From positions 1 through 64,000 of the forward strand of contig CAIQWJ010000028.1 of NCBI GenBank assembly GCA_903875575.1: 64,000 nucleotides of DNA. Direction: 5' to 3'. Every line of letters begins with the position of its first letter. Within the stretch, counting starts at the first letter, position 1. This DNA comes from an uncultured Acidobacteriia bacterium. GTDB lineage: Bacteria; Acidobacteriota; Terriglobia; Bryobacterales; Bryobacteraceae. This document shows positions 35,901 to 46,524 of this stretch, in pieces. The translations under genes were made by a program, and so were the position numbers. A model generated the notes under the pieces. It was not told where the DNA came from and did no database searches. It saw only the letters and a program-made list of their open reading frames with translations.

Positions 35901-37718
35901 TCAGTGGCCGAAGGTGCCGGAGTTGTCGAGGTACTCAGGCGCGGGAGGCGTGAATTTCGCTTTTGGCGCGGCAACACATTGGAAGTTTTCGGCCTTCGTG
36001 TTGTCGCCTGTTCCTTTGTACCGGGCAACTTTGGGATAAGCGCAAAGCGGCCTTGTGGCAAGCAGAACCCGCGGCTGGGGAGGAGGGGCCGGCATATCGG
36101 CTACAGGAGTTCCGCCTCTGCCAACGGCTCCGCTGCCGCTACGCGCGCCGCCTGCGCCGCTCCCGCCACGTCCGCCACCACTGAAACCACGTCCGCCACC
36201 GCGGCCACCCGCGCCGAAACCGCCGGACCATTTCGTGGCAATCACCTGTTCCGGCGCGACGCCTTTCGTGACCCAGCGATCCAGGGCACTGACCATGTTG
36301 TGATCGGGATCGGGCAACTGGCCTTCCACTGCGCGTGTTCCAAAACTATCGAGGCCGGGGCCATTCTGGCAGTGGTCCATTCCGGGGACCATGAAGAGGC
36401 GCACGAAGCTTTTCGAATTTTGAAGGCGGTCGTAGTAGTTGATGGAATCGAAGGGGCTGACCGTCGTATCCTGCCAGCCATGATACGTGATGAGCTTGCC
36501 GCCGCGCTTTCTGAAGGCGGAGAGATCGGCGGAGAGCGCGTTGATATCGGCACCCCAGACCTTGTAGAGTTCTTCAACATCCTTGTTGAAATCAAACGTC
36601 ACGGGGCTGTAGGCGGGACCTTTGGCCCAATTCAGGAGATCCGTAGTGCCTCGCCCGGCACCGCCCCCCAGGGTACCGAGACGCGCCGCCCCGGAAGCTT
36701 CCGTGCCGAACGGGTTGCCCGGATAGATGGTGTGACCGTTGGCGAGATTCTGAACACCCGCATAGAGCTTCTTCAGCATGGTGAGCTGCGGGGAAGTGAG
36801 ACAGGACTGCGGATCCTGACCGGGTTTGCACTGGAGAGTTTCGGGTTTGAAGTCGCAGGTTCCCGGATTCGCGGCCCAGTCATCCGTCGTCAGGCCACTG
36901 CCCTGCCCCGCGCACCGTGCAATGACTGCCTTGCGTACCATGGTGCCCTGTTCGCGCGACATCCAGTAGCCGGGGTTGTCCTGAGCGACGCGGAGGTAGT
37001 AGAGAAAAGCAAGATGCAGGGCGATGCGGTTGTTGCCGGCCGCACCGGCGAGGATGCCATCGTAGTCTTCGGGATAGCGTTGTGCTTCCATCAGGGCCTG
37101 ATGTCCGCCCGTGGAGCAGCCGGTGAAGTAGGACTTCGCGATGGGATGCGCGTAATAGGCGAGAGTAATTTCCTTGCCAGCCACGGTCATGGCGTGGGTG
37201 GAGCGCCAGCCCCAGTCTTTGATCATTTCGGGCTTGCCGGTGCCGCCCGCATAGCCGCCCACGGTACCCATATCGGTGTTCGCCGTGGCATAGGAGAGGC
37301 CGATGCCGGTTCTGAGATCGCCGACCGCAATGGAGCCGGCGAAGCCACCGTTGCCGGTGCCAAGGAATTTGCCGTTCCATTCGGAGGGGTCGGGCAGCCA
37401 CAGTTCAACGTTGATTTTGGAATCGGGACCTGACGACAGAACGGCGGTGACGCGGCAGTATTGAGGGAGCGGGGGAGTGATGGCACCGCGTCCACCGGCA
37501 GGCGTTGCGCCTTTTTCAATGTGCTCGGCCGCGGTGACGGTGCCACCTGAGACTTTCATGCCTCTGAGGCTTTCGCAGGACGCGGCGCAGGCGGGACCCA
37601 TGGCGACCGTCAGGAGCATAAGGACGACGGCGAGGTGAAGGACGACAACACGGCCTCGCCCTGCGCCGGACGGAAGCCGATGAACCGGTATGCCTGGTTC
37701 GATGAAGGATAGTTGCAT
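35901..37718 (-). CDS. Tannase/feruloyl esterase family protein, exported
   Basis: A 605-residue serine esterase from ATG 37718. A signal segment VVVLHLAVVLMLLTVAMGPA precedes CAASCESLRGMKVSGGTVTA. The nucleophile motif is GCSTGGHQALMEAQR near residue 200, with flanking Cys as in the family, and the late VPGMDHCQNGPG carries the catalytic His. Members hydrolyse ferulate or gallate esters; in this locus ferulate on arabinoxylan is likely. A Gly/Arg-rich insert (about 36100-36230) lies between that motif and the conserved end RPLCAYPKVARYKGTGD. Gap to lacI is 87 nt. Confidence 0.9.
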   Translation of the reverse strand: MQLSFIEPGIPVHRLPSGAGRGRVVVLHLAVVLMLLTVAMGPACAASCESLRGMKVSGGTVTAAEHIEKGATPAGGRGAITPPLPQYCRVTAVLSSGPDSKINVELWLPDPSEWNGKFLGTGNGGFAGSIAVGDLRTGIGLSYATANTDMGTVGGYAGGTGKPEMIKDWGWRSTHAMTVAGKEITLAYYAHPIAKSYFTGCSTGGHQALMEAQRYPEDYDGILAGAAGNNRIALHLAFLYYLRVAQDNPGYWMSREQGTMVRKAVIARCAGQGSGLTTDDWAANPGTCDFKPETLQCKPGQDPQSCLTSPQLTMLKKLYAGVQNLANGHTIYPGNPFGTEASGAARLGTLGGGAGRGTTDLLNWAKGPAYSPVTFDFNKDVEELYKVWGADINALSADLSAFRKRGGKLITYHGWQDTTVSPFDSINYYDRLQNSKSFVRLFMVPGMDHCQNGPGLDSFGTRAVEGQLPDPDHNMVSALDRWVTKGVAPEQVIATKWSGGFGAGGRGGGRGFSGGGRGGSGAGGARSGSGAVGRGGTPVADMPAPPPQPRVLLATRPLCAYPKVARYKGTGDNTKAENFQCVAAPKAKFTPPAPEYLDNSGTFGH

Positions 37719-37863
37719 GAATTGTCTCCCTGGACACGGGTCCGCAGCGTCACGCCACCATTTAAAACCAGGCGAGAGCTGCCGAGTCCAAGCTACCATC
37801 GCGGTGACCTGAAGACAATTGAAATATTCTGATATCAGTTATTTTCTTTCGCGAATAATCAGC

Positions 37864-39769
37864 TCAGTCCAATACGCATTCGATTTTGGTGCCTTCATGG
37901 GCCAGAGTGACGCGTTGTGTCTTGGTCTTGCCCGCGACCTTGACTGAAATCTCGTAGTCGCCCAGGAAACCGCGCGTGGCGTAGGTTCCCTGCGCACTGG
38001 TCTTGCCGTCGGTATTGGTCCACCACTTTTTCAGAACCAGATCTTTGTAAACTTCGCCGTTCGGTTTCAGGGACCAGTCGCGGCGGAACATGGCACCGTT
38101 CGGCCTCCAGTGCGCGCCTTCCCAGAAGCCCCACATGACGAAGGCCTTGACGGAGGGATTGCTGAAGGCGATGGTCATGAAGTCGCGGGTGTAGTCCGCC
38201 TGGGTGGCTTCATCGGCGGTGTCGATATCGAATTCTGTGATTTCGAGATCCTTGCCGAAGGCGGCGAAACGGTCGAGGCGCTTCAGGAGTTCGTCGATGG
38301 GCGTGACACGAGCAGAGAAGTGACTTTGCAGGCCGATGCCATCGAGAGGCGCGCCCTGGTCGATGAGGTACTGGATGGTGGCAGCGTAGTCGTCCTGGTG
38401 GGCCTTATCTTCGCCGGTGAGGATGGCGAAGTCATTGATGTAGAGTTTGGACTTCGGATCGCCCTCGCGGGCGGCCTTGAACCAGTCGACCATGGCGTGG
38501 CGTCCGAGGATATCCATGAAGTCGTGATTGGTAAAGGGCTCGTTGAGAACGTCCCAGTTCACAACGCGGCCGCTGAGGGCGGCGGTGGTTTCCGCGATGT
38601 GATCGAGAATGACTTTGGCAAGGGCGGCGGGGTCATTCTTCGCGTCCTGTGCGGCTTTCACGTTGGTGTTGTTCCAGGAGGGCCAGACGAGATTGTGGCC
38701 GCGAACCTGAAGGCCTTTCTCGCGGAGCCAGTCCATGGTGGCGATGGTGGCGGGGCGGGAGGCTTCGTTGGCCCATTGCGGCCATTTGTTTTCATTCTCC
38801 ATGACGGAGAAGTTGAACAGTTCCGGGATGTGCTGTTTGTAAATCGCGAGATTCTCCGGAGTGATGCGAACGCCGGAGAAGGCGGCTCCGCTTACGGCAG
38901 TACCGAATGGGAAAGCGTGCTTCTGCATGCGGACCGAGACTTCGGCGTTGCGAACGGGTTTACCGGCCTTGTCCTTTACGAGAACGGTGAGATCGCCTTT
39001 GCGGAGCTTTTCGATCTGCGCTTCGGCGGTTTTGCGCCAGGCTGCATCAGGTTCATTGCCGGGGTAGCCGAGTTTTGTATAGGGCACGTCGGAGACTTTT
39101 TTCGTGGTGCCGTAGTCCACGAGTTCGATGCCGCCAATTTGAAGCGTCTGCTCACGGAGTCCGAGGGTGAAGTAGAGTTCGGCCTCGCCCTTGTTGTAGG
39201 CGCGTGTCAGAGCGAAGGGAAACTGGATCTGTTTCCATGTTGTGCCTGCTCTGGCAGCGGCGTTGAGAGCGGGCTGAGCGGGGAAGCCTCCGGGGCCGCG
39301 GCCGCGACCTGCTCCGGACGCGCCAAAGGCTCCGGATGCACCGGGTGCTCCGGCTGGTGGGGCAACCGGGGGGCCGCCGGGGCCTCGACCGGCTCCGGCT
39401 GCTCCCGCTACGGGTACCGTGCGGAAGCCGGCATCGAGGGTGACTTCGGACGATGATCCACGCAGCCAGAATGAGACCAGCAGGACGTCGCCGCTTGCCA
39501 TGGCGGCATCCACGGGAGCGGTGAGTTGCACGTCTGCGGCGCGTTGGGGCTTCGTGGTTACTTCAACCGAGCAGGGCGCTGGATATCGGCTGGCCTGTGA
39601 GCGCCGTCGTGTTCATCCGAGCGTATGGGGCTGCGGCTGCGCTGAGTTTGAACGAGGAGGTTGCACCCGGTGGCAGCAATGCCGTACCAGCGGCATCAGC
39701 GGCATTGGCTGCGCAAGCGAGTAAGGGGAAAGCTGCTGCGAGAACGATGGTTCGGGTTCGGTTTGTCAT
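37864..39769 (-). pseudogene. GH10 endo-1,4-beta-xylanase, frameshifted near N-terminus
   Basis: The leader frame starts at ATG 39769 after an AAGGAG Shine-Dalgarno: signal peptide TRTIVLAAAFPLLACAANAA, then PYARMNTTALTGQPISSALL, stopping at 39563. Dropping one base near 39571 joins it to SVEVTTKPQRAADVQLTAPV and on through the catalytic domain. GH10 motifs are intact: acid/base Glu in NWDVLNEPF (near 38545) and nucleophile Glu in LEITEFDIDT (near 38235), in a TIM barrel opening with HAFPFGTAVSGAAF. A Gly/Pro-rich insert lies near 39270-39415. A shorter protein could start at GTG 39531 but would lack a signal peptide. Real mutation or sequence error is undecided. Confidence 0.85.
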
Positions 39770-39832
39770 GGTGGGTCTCCTTTTTGTTTTGTTCAGTGGC
39801 CGCGAAAGAGTGCGGGCAAGGTGAATTCTGCC

Positions 39833-39856
39833 AACGCTCCCTTGCGGTCGCGGCTC
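39833..39856. repeat. Dispersed 24-nt repeat, copy 1
   Basis: Identical over 24 nt to 41097-41120. Both copies lie in the 5' leader of a leftward gene of this locus. The core CTCCCTTGCGGTCGCGG is imperfectly symmetric, REP-like. A diverged relative lies near 30588-30608. Confidence 0.6.
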
Positions 39857-39922
39857 ATTAACGTCGCGGTTCGGCGAAGACGCGGTTTCGCAACTTCGCG
39901 TTCGGCAACGATGAGGTTCACA

Positions 39923-41131
<1,209 letters not shown>

Positions 41132-41171
41132 TTATTTTCCAGGTACGCGGTTGTTTTGCGGCACGGTTGTC

Positions 41172-42818
41172 TTAACTGAATGGCTCTGTGCGATAAGGGC
41201 GCTCGCGGTAATCGAAAGAATCGAAGTCGGCATGTTGGCGGGTGCCTGCGACGTCCTGACAGCAAACGCCGACAAAGGCACCTGTGAAATTCGGCGTTCC
41301 GGGGGCTGCGGCTTCGTCCGAGAGGATACTGGCGTCGAGCGGTCCGGGCAGGAGCGTCCACGTGCCGCTTTCAAGCCGAAAGGCGAACCAGAGGCGTTCG
41401 AAATCGACTTCGACGCGGAGGTGTATGCGCACGCCCGAGGGAATGGCGACCGGCGCGCTGAAGACATCCGACTGGAGTTGGTCCGGCAGACAAGACATGA
41501 CGCGGATGTATTTTCCGAGTTGATCGTCATGCGAGACGTAGAGGTAGTGAAATTTGGCGCTGTTGTAATAACAGATCAGGCCGGCCATCTGCTGGAAGCG
41601 GTCGGGCTCAAACTCAATGACGGTTTCCGCGCTGTAGCAGTGGGCCTGCTGGCGGCGCGCCACCAGCGACTGGCGGAAGAGGCTGCCCAGCGACTCACGG
41701 CCATAGAGACGCAAGTGGCCGGGGCGCGCGGTCAGACTGAATAACTCATCGGGCCAGGGCGAGCGCAGCCACTGGAAAGCCAGCGGCAGTTGCGGGGAGT
41801 CGAAATCCTCGTGTTCGGGCGTGGCGGGGAAGACATGTTCCGGCAGATTGGGCGCGGGCACATCGGTGTAAGGAACACCTGCGGCATCGGCGGTGCGGAG
41901 CCAGTCATCGCCAGACCACTTCATGGGCTGAATGGCGGTTTCGCGGCCCAGAGTGCAGCGCCCGCGATTCGGAATTGGGCGGCCGCAGAGATGCACCATA
42001 TAAGTTTGGCCGTCGGGCGTTTCGACCAGATCGGCGTGGCCCGCGCGCTGGAGTTCAAGATCTGGGCGGTTGCGCGACGTGAGGATGTAAGTATCCGGAT
42101 GGAGTTCGTAAGGGCCGGTGAGTTGACGGGAACGCGCCATGGTGACCGCGTGGCCCCAGCCGGTGCCGCCTTCAGCGGTCAGCAGATAGTAATAGCCGTT
42201 CCGCTTGTAAAGATGTGAACCTTCGGTGAAGCCAATTGATGTGCCTTCGAAGATCAAGTGGATGGGGCCTGTGAGAGTTCGTTCTGTGTGCGAGTATTCC
42301 TGGAGTTCAATGCCGGCGAAGCGCTTGCCGCCGGGGCGATGGTCCCAGCGGAGATTGACCAGGTACTTGCGGCCATCGTCATCGTGAAAGAGAGAAGGAT
42401 CGAAGCCGGTGCTGTTGAGGTAAACAGGGTCAGACCATTCGCCATCGATGGCAGGGCTTGTCACCAGATAGTTGTGGGTATCACGGAGAGAGGCACCGGC
42501 GGCGGAGCCCTGGGTGGTGCGGCCGTAGCGCTTTACGTCGGTATAGATGAGCCAGAACAGACCGTCGGAGTAGGTGAGGCACGGTGCCCAGATGCCGCAG
42601 GAATCCGGGTTGCCCAACATGTTGAGCTGGCTGGGGCGAGTGAGCGGGCGGGTGAGCAAACGCCAGTGAACCAGGTCACGGGAGTGGTGAATCTGCACGC
42701 CCGGGAACCATTCGAAGGTGGACGTGGCGATGTAATAGTCTTCGCCCACGCGCACGATGGAGGGATCGGGATTGAAGCCGGGCAGGATGGGATTGCGGAT
42801 CATGTTCAGACGCTTCAC
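41172..42818 (-). CDS. GH43 beta-xylosidase, probably cytoplasmic
   Basis: A 548-residue enzyme from GTG 42818, which overlaps the MFS stop (GTGA); ATG 42803 is an alternative. No signal peptide. The opening IRNPILPGFNPDPSIVRVGE has the catalytic base Asp, followed by DYYIATSTFEWFPGVQIHHS, all as in GH43 subfamily 11 beta-xylosidases. GIWAPCLTYSDGLFWLIYTD and TEGSHLYKRNGYYYLLTAEG (general acid Glu) follow. The C-terminal beta-sandwich (AGLICYYNSAKFHYLYVSHD) completes the active site. It would release xylose from imported xylo-oligosaccharides, consistent with the coupled transporter. Confidence 0.94.
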   Translation of the reverse strand: MKRLNMIRNPILPGFNPDPSIVRVGEDYYIATSTFEWFPGVQIHHSRDLVHWRLLTRPLTRPSQLNMLGNPDSCGIWAPCLTYSDGLFWLIYTDVKRYGRTTQGSAAGASLRDTHNYLVTSPAIDGEWSDPVYLNSTGFDPSLFHDDDGRKYLVNLRWDHRPGGKRFAGIELQEYSHTERTLTGPIHLIFEGTSIGFTEGSHLYKRNGYYYLLTAEGGTGWGHAVTMARSRQLTGPYELHPDTYILTSRNRPDLELQRAGHADLVETPDGQTYMVHLCGRPIPNRGRCTLGRETAIQPMKWSGDDWLRTADAAGVPYTDVPAPNLPEHVFPATPEHEDFDSPQLPLAFQWLRSPWPDELFSLTARPGHLRLYGRESLGSLFRQSLVARRQQAHCYSAETVIEFEPDRFQQMAGLICYYNSAKFHYLYVSHDDQLGKYIRVMSCLPDQLQSDVFSAPVAIPSGVRIHLRVEVDFERLWFAFRLESGTWTLLPGPLDASILSDEAAAPGTPNFTGAFVGVCCQDVAGTRQHADFDSFDYRERPYRTEPFS

Positions 42819-44071
42819 TGCCCTTCCGTTTTGCGTTCCTGCACCACGGTCCACAGAACCGTGGCACCGACAAGGTCCAGCAGGCCGAGACAGACGAAGA
42901 AAGGCGTGTAGCCTACTGTGGCGACAAGCCCGCCGATGAGCAGAGAGAAGATCAGGAGGCCTGCGTTGCCAAAGGTGCCTGCCATGCCGGCGGCGGTGGC
43001 GATTTCATTTCTGCGGAAGAGGTCGGACGACATGGTGATGACGGTGACTGAAAGCGTCTGGTGAGCGAAGCCCGCGAGACTGAGCAGCGCGATGGCCGCG
43101 TAGGGGCTCTGCACAAAGCCGACGAAGCCCACGCCGAGCATCATGACGGCACCGACAGTGAAAGCGCCGCGGCGGGAATTGATGACGCTGAGGCCGAAGT
43201 GCTTCTGGAGCCGCATGGCGATGAGGCCGCCGAAGATACAGCCGAAATCGGCGGCGAGGAACGGCAGCCAGGCGAAGAGGGCGATCTGCTTCAGTTCCAT
43301 GTGCCGCACGGTGCTGAGGTAGAGAGGCAGCCAGAAGCTGAGCGTGCCCCATGTGGGGTCGGCCAGAAAACGGGGTACTGCGATGCCCCAGAAATTACGC
43401 TGTGAAAGGATATGCAGGATGGAAGGTCGCGAGCCATCGCCCTGGAGGTGCTTTTCCTGCCCGGAGGAAATGTAGTTTTTCTCTTCGGCGGAGAGCGCGG
43501 GATGTTTATCCGGGGCGCGATACAGCAGCAGCCAGAGAACCGCCCAGATCAGGCCGAGGCTGCCGGTTATCACGAAGGCCACACGCCAGTTGTAGGCGAG
43601 GATGGCCCAAGCTACCAGTGGCGGTGCCAGCATAGAGCCGAACGACGCTCCTATGTTGTAGATGCCGCCAGCGAGGCCTCGCTCTTTGGCGGGAAACCAT
43701 TCGGAAGTCGCTTTCATGCCGGCGGGGTTGGCGGAGCCTTCGGTGAAGCCGAGGAGCGCACGAAGGCCGGCGAGAGTCGGCCAGCCACCCGCAAACGAAT
43801 GGCTCATGTTGATGAGGGACCACGCTATGGCGAACATGGCGAAGCCGAAACGCAGACCGAGGACGTCGAGAACATAACCGCAGATGGGCTGGAGCATGAT
43901 GGCGCCCTGGAATGCACCCACGATCCACGAGTACTCTTTCGGGCCGATGTGGAGTTCCTTGAGTACTGTGGGTGCGGCAACAGAGAGGGTGCTGCGGGTT
44001 AAGTAGTTGATGACCGAGCCCAGCATAATGAGGCTAATCATCCACCAGCGAAGTCCTTTGATTTTGGTCAT
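42815..44071 (-). CDS. MFS transporter, anion:cation symporter (hexuronate-like)
   Basis: A 418-residue, 12-helix carrier. WWMISLIMLGSVINYLTRST near the N-terminus, LRALLGFTEGSANPAGMKAT (loop after helix 4) and EWFPAKERGLAGGIYNIGAS are typical of the ACS family that includes ExuT. Substrates are usually uronates or sugar acids, fitting a xylan/pectin locus. It is translationally coupled to the GH43 gene, so products of the same pathway are likely imported. Confidence 0.92.
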   Translation of the reverse strand: MTKIKGLRWWMISLIMLGSVINYLTRSTLSVAAPTVLKELHIGPKEYSWIVGAFQGAIMLQPICGYVLDVLGLRFGFAMFAIAWSLINMSHSFAGGWPTLAGLRALLGFTEGSANPAGMKATSEWFPAKERGLAGGIYNIGASFGSMLAPPLVAWAILAYNWRVAFVITGSLGLIWAVLWLLLYRAPDKHPALSAEEKNYISSGQEKHLQGDGSRPSILHILSQRNFWGIAVPRFLADPTWGTLSFWLPLYLSTVRHMELKQIALFAWLPFLAADFGCIFGGLIAMRLQKHFGLSVINSRRGAFTVGAVMMLGVGFVGFVQSPYAAIALLSLAGFAHQTLSVTVITMSSDLFRRNEIATAAGMAGTFGNAGLLIFSLLIGGLVATVGYTPFFVCLGLLDLVGATVLWTVVQERKTEGQ

Positions 44072-44098
44072 TATTTATCCGTTGGGAGAGGCTGCGAA

Positions 44099-45037
44099 CT
44101 ACTGGGGACCGCCGGGGCCGCGTCCACCGCGTCCGGCACCGACGTTGGTGCTGTCGACGTGTTTGCTGAGGTCTCGCGCCACGCCTACGATCAGAAATTC
44201 CAGCGGCTCGGTGCCGGTGTTTTCAAAAGAGTGGACATCGCTCAACTGGATGGGCACTGCGTCGCCTTCTTTGATGGGAGCGGTTTCGGCGCCACCGCGT
44301 CCGCCACCGATGGTCGCGGTGCCGGAGCCTTTCATGACGTAATAGAACTCCGCCACTTCGTGGTGCATGTGGGGACCGACGGAGGCTCCTGGCGTCAGGA
44401 CGAGGTGGTCGACGTAGGCCCAGCTTGAGGTGAAGATAGTGGGGTCGAGTGCGCGCCGGTATTGGGCAGTGCCTTTGCCTCCGTTCATTGCTTCCACGGG
44501 CCGGAGCAGAGCGCGATCGAGCTTCATGTTGATGAATTGCGGAATGGCGTCGAGCTGCGCGCCAACGCGGGTATCGCCGAGATCGAAGTTGTCGTACTGA
44601 TCTTTGACCATGGATACGTTGATATTGAGCCACTGGACCGGCTTGTCTGTCGCGTTGTAAATGGCGTGGGAGTGGCCCAGTTTGCAGGGTGCGCCGGCGG
44701 GGCCTTTGAGGAGCGAGGTGTGGCCATCGATGGTGAACTGGGCCTCGCCATCGAGAATGACGAACATCTCTTCGCACTGATTGTGAAAGTGGGCGCCAAT
44801 GCCACTTTTCGGCTGGATGACGCCGCGGTGGAGGAACTGGAGGTTCGGTTCCAGCGTGTGGGCGTCAAAGAGAGCCGTGAAGTCGAGGGTGCCGGCACCG
44901 CCGTGAACCGCGGGGCTGGACCGGTATCTTGCCGGATCGCTGTGCGCGATGCGCGCGGCCAGCGGTTCTCGCGCCACCATGGGCAGAAACGTCACGAAGC
45001 CTAAACCGAGTACAAGTGTTGCCTGATAACCCTTCAT
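44099..45037 (-). CDS. Exported two-domain cupin
   Basis: A 312-residue protein from ATG 45037, behind an AAGGGG Shine-Dalgarno, with signal segment YQATLVLGLGFVTFLPMV. Two cupin domains: KSGIGAHFHNQCEEMFVILD near residue 80 and GASVGPHMHHEVAEFYYVMK near 215, each with the metal-binding His/Glu set. The C-terminus is Gly/Arg-rich (GAGRGGRGPGGPQ), and GGGRGGAET interrupts the second cupin. Role unknown; exported cupins may bind or isomerise sugars. Confidence 0.85.
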   Translation of the reverse strand: MKGYQATLVLGLGFVTFLPMVAREPLAARIAHSDPARYRSSPAVHGGAGTLDFTALFDAHTLEPNLQFLHRGVIQPKSGIGAHFHNQCEEMFVILDGEAQFTIDGHTSLLKGPAGAPCKLGHSHAIYNATDKPVQWLNINVSMVKDQYDNFDLGDTRVGAQLDAIPQFINMKLDRALLRPVEAMNGGKGTAQYRRALDPTIFTSSWAYVDHLVLTPGASVGPHMHHEVAEFYYVMKGSGTATIGGGRGGAETAPIKEGDAVPIQLSDVHSFENTGTEPLEFLIVGVARDLSKHVDSTNVGAGRGGRGPGGPQ

Positions 45038-45063
45038 CGTTATTCCCCTTGCTGCGATAGTTT

Positions 45064-45459
45064 CTACTTCGAATCGAACAGAAGCGTGGCGTAGTCTTTG
45101 GAGGCCAGCTGGTTTTCGATGGTGGGCCAGACTTTCTGGTGCACGTCGGATTTGATCCACTTCTGGCGGAGTTCTTCGTTTTCGTAGGTCAACTGGAAGC
45201 GGTAGTTGACGTTGACCGGAGCCGAGCCTGAGTAGACTGTTCTCAGTTTGAGAAGTTTGACGTCCATATAGCCAGCGAACTTTGTCGCTGCAGGTTTGAA
45301 GATGTTATGGAAGTTGTCCAGCATCAGCTTTTCGTGAGCTGCGTCGACGGAGAGATCGCAGTAGAGGACGATTGGATTCTTTGGTGCGGGCTGTGAGAAG
45401 GCGGCTTTCGTACCTGTGAACATGGCGGCCATGGCCGCTAAATAAGAACGTCTTTGCAT
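45064..45459 (-). CDS. Small exported hypothetical protein
   Basis: A 131-residue protein. ATG 45459 is preferred over the overlapping ATG 45480 because AGGAG sits just before it. MQRRSYLAAMAAMFTGTKAA is a signal-like start with paired Arg. The mature part (IVLYCDLSVDAAHEKLMLDN, then VNVNYRFQLTYENEELRQKW) looks like a dimeric alpha-beta-barrel (ABM/NIPSNAP-like) domain, but this is a structural guess. Confidence 0.65.
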   Translation of the reverse strand: MQRRSYLAAMAAMFTGTKAAFSQPAPKNPIVLYCDLSVDAAHEKLMLDNFHNIFKPAATKFAGYMDVKLLKLRTVYSGSAPVNVNYRFQLTYENEELRQKWIKSDVHQKVWPTIENQLASKDYATLLFDSK

Positions 45460-45476
45460 GATTTCTCCTGATGGAT

Positions 45477-46505
45477 TCATTGGTAGACCTGATAGAGCGG
45501 CTTGGTGCCGGGGACTGACAGCCGTATGCGGTAGACGCTGGTGCTGGCGGTGATGAAGAGCGTTTTGCCATCCTCGCCCCAGTTGCAGTTGGCGGCTGTT
45601 TCCGGGAGTTGGAGGGTTCCGAGGTGGCGGCCATCGGGCGAGAAGACCCAGATGCCACCGGGGCCGGCGGCGTAGAGATTGCCCTGGGAATCTACTTTGA
45701 TGCCGTCGGGAATTCCTTGCTCTTTTGAGTCCGCGAGATCGAAGAACTTACGCCCGTTGGAAACGCTGCCGTCCGGGGCGACATCGTAGCGCCACCACGC
45801 GCGCTTCTTTTCGTCGGAATCGGCGACATAGAGGGTCTTTTCGTCGGGGGAGAGCGCGATACCATTGGGGCGGCTGAGGTCCTTGACGATAACTTTGAGT
45901 TTGCCTGCGGCGTAGATGAACACGCCGTTGAACGGGAGTTCCTTCGCGGGGTCGTCATCCTGCTTTATGAGACCGTAGGGCGGATCCGTGAAATAGAGAG
46001 CTCCGTCTGAGCGGTAGATCAGATCATTGGGGCTGTTGAAACGTTTGCCTTCGAACTTCTCGAGGAAGGGCGTGACTGCGAGATCTTTGCCTACACGCGC
46101 AATCCGACGGTTGCCGTGCTGGCAGAGGAGCACGTTGCCGTCCTTATCGGCGATCATGCCGTTGGGTCCGATGAACGCGCCGGGAGGCGCAGCGATGGTT
46201 CCGCCTGCGTTCTGAATGAGAACTTTCACTTCGCCGGTGGCGGACACGGAGCGGACCAGGTTGCCGGGCACGTCGCTGAACCAGAGGCTGGCGTCTGGCC
46301 TCCAGAGCGGGCCTTCGGTAAACGTGAAGCCGCTGGCAATCTTCTCGATCCTGGCGGCTGTTGGCACGATGGCATCGAAGGCCGGATCGAGACGGACGAT
46401 CTTCCCGGCCGCGGTGTCAACGCTGGCCTGCGCGGGGGCCGGAGGCGGCGTCCGTGAACAAGCCGTCAGGAGCAGGAATAACGGTAGAGTGTGGCGAGCC
46501 TTCAT
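45477..46505 (-). CDS. SMP-30/gluconolactonase family lipoprotein
   Basis: A 342-residue beta-propeller from ATG 46505. The lipobox LTAC gives a lipoprotein signal (TLPLFLLLTACSRTPPPAP). FTEGPLWRPDASLWFSDVPG, metal-binding Glu included, RFNSPNDLIYRSDGALYFTD and LSRPNGIALSPDEKTLYVAD are classic SMP-30 motifs. It would hydrolyse sugar lactones at the cell surface, matching oxidative sugar metabolism. The stop overlaps the following gene. Confidence 0.92.
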   Translation of the reverse strand: MKARHTLPLFLLLTACSRTPPPAPAQASVDTAAGKIVRLDPAFDAIVPTAARIEKIASGFTFTEGPLWRPDASLWFSDVPGNLVRSVSATGEVKVLIQNAGGTIAAPPGAFIGPNGMIADKDGNVLLCQHGNRRIARVGKDLAVTPFLEKFEGKRFNSPNDLIYRSDGALYFTDPPYGLIKQDDDPAKELPFNGVFIYAAGKLKVIVKDLSRPNGIALSPDEKTLYVADSDEKKRAWWRYDVAPDGSVSNGRKFFDLADSKEQGIPDGIKVDSQGNLYAAGPGGIWVFSPDGRHLGTLQLPETAANCNWGEDGKTLFITASTSVYRIRLSVPGTKPLYQVYQ

Positions 46506-46524
46506 AAACAGATCTCTTTTCACG

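Noticed and set aside
39531-39565. GTG 39531 as the true start of the GH10 gene
   Set aside because: It would give a xylanase without signal peptide, while a perfect leader with AAGGAG lies just upstream in another frame, so a frameshift is the better reading.
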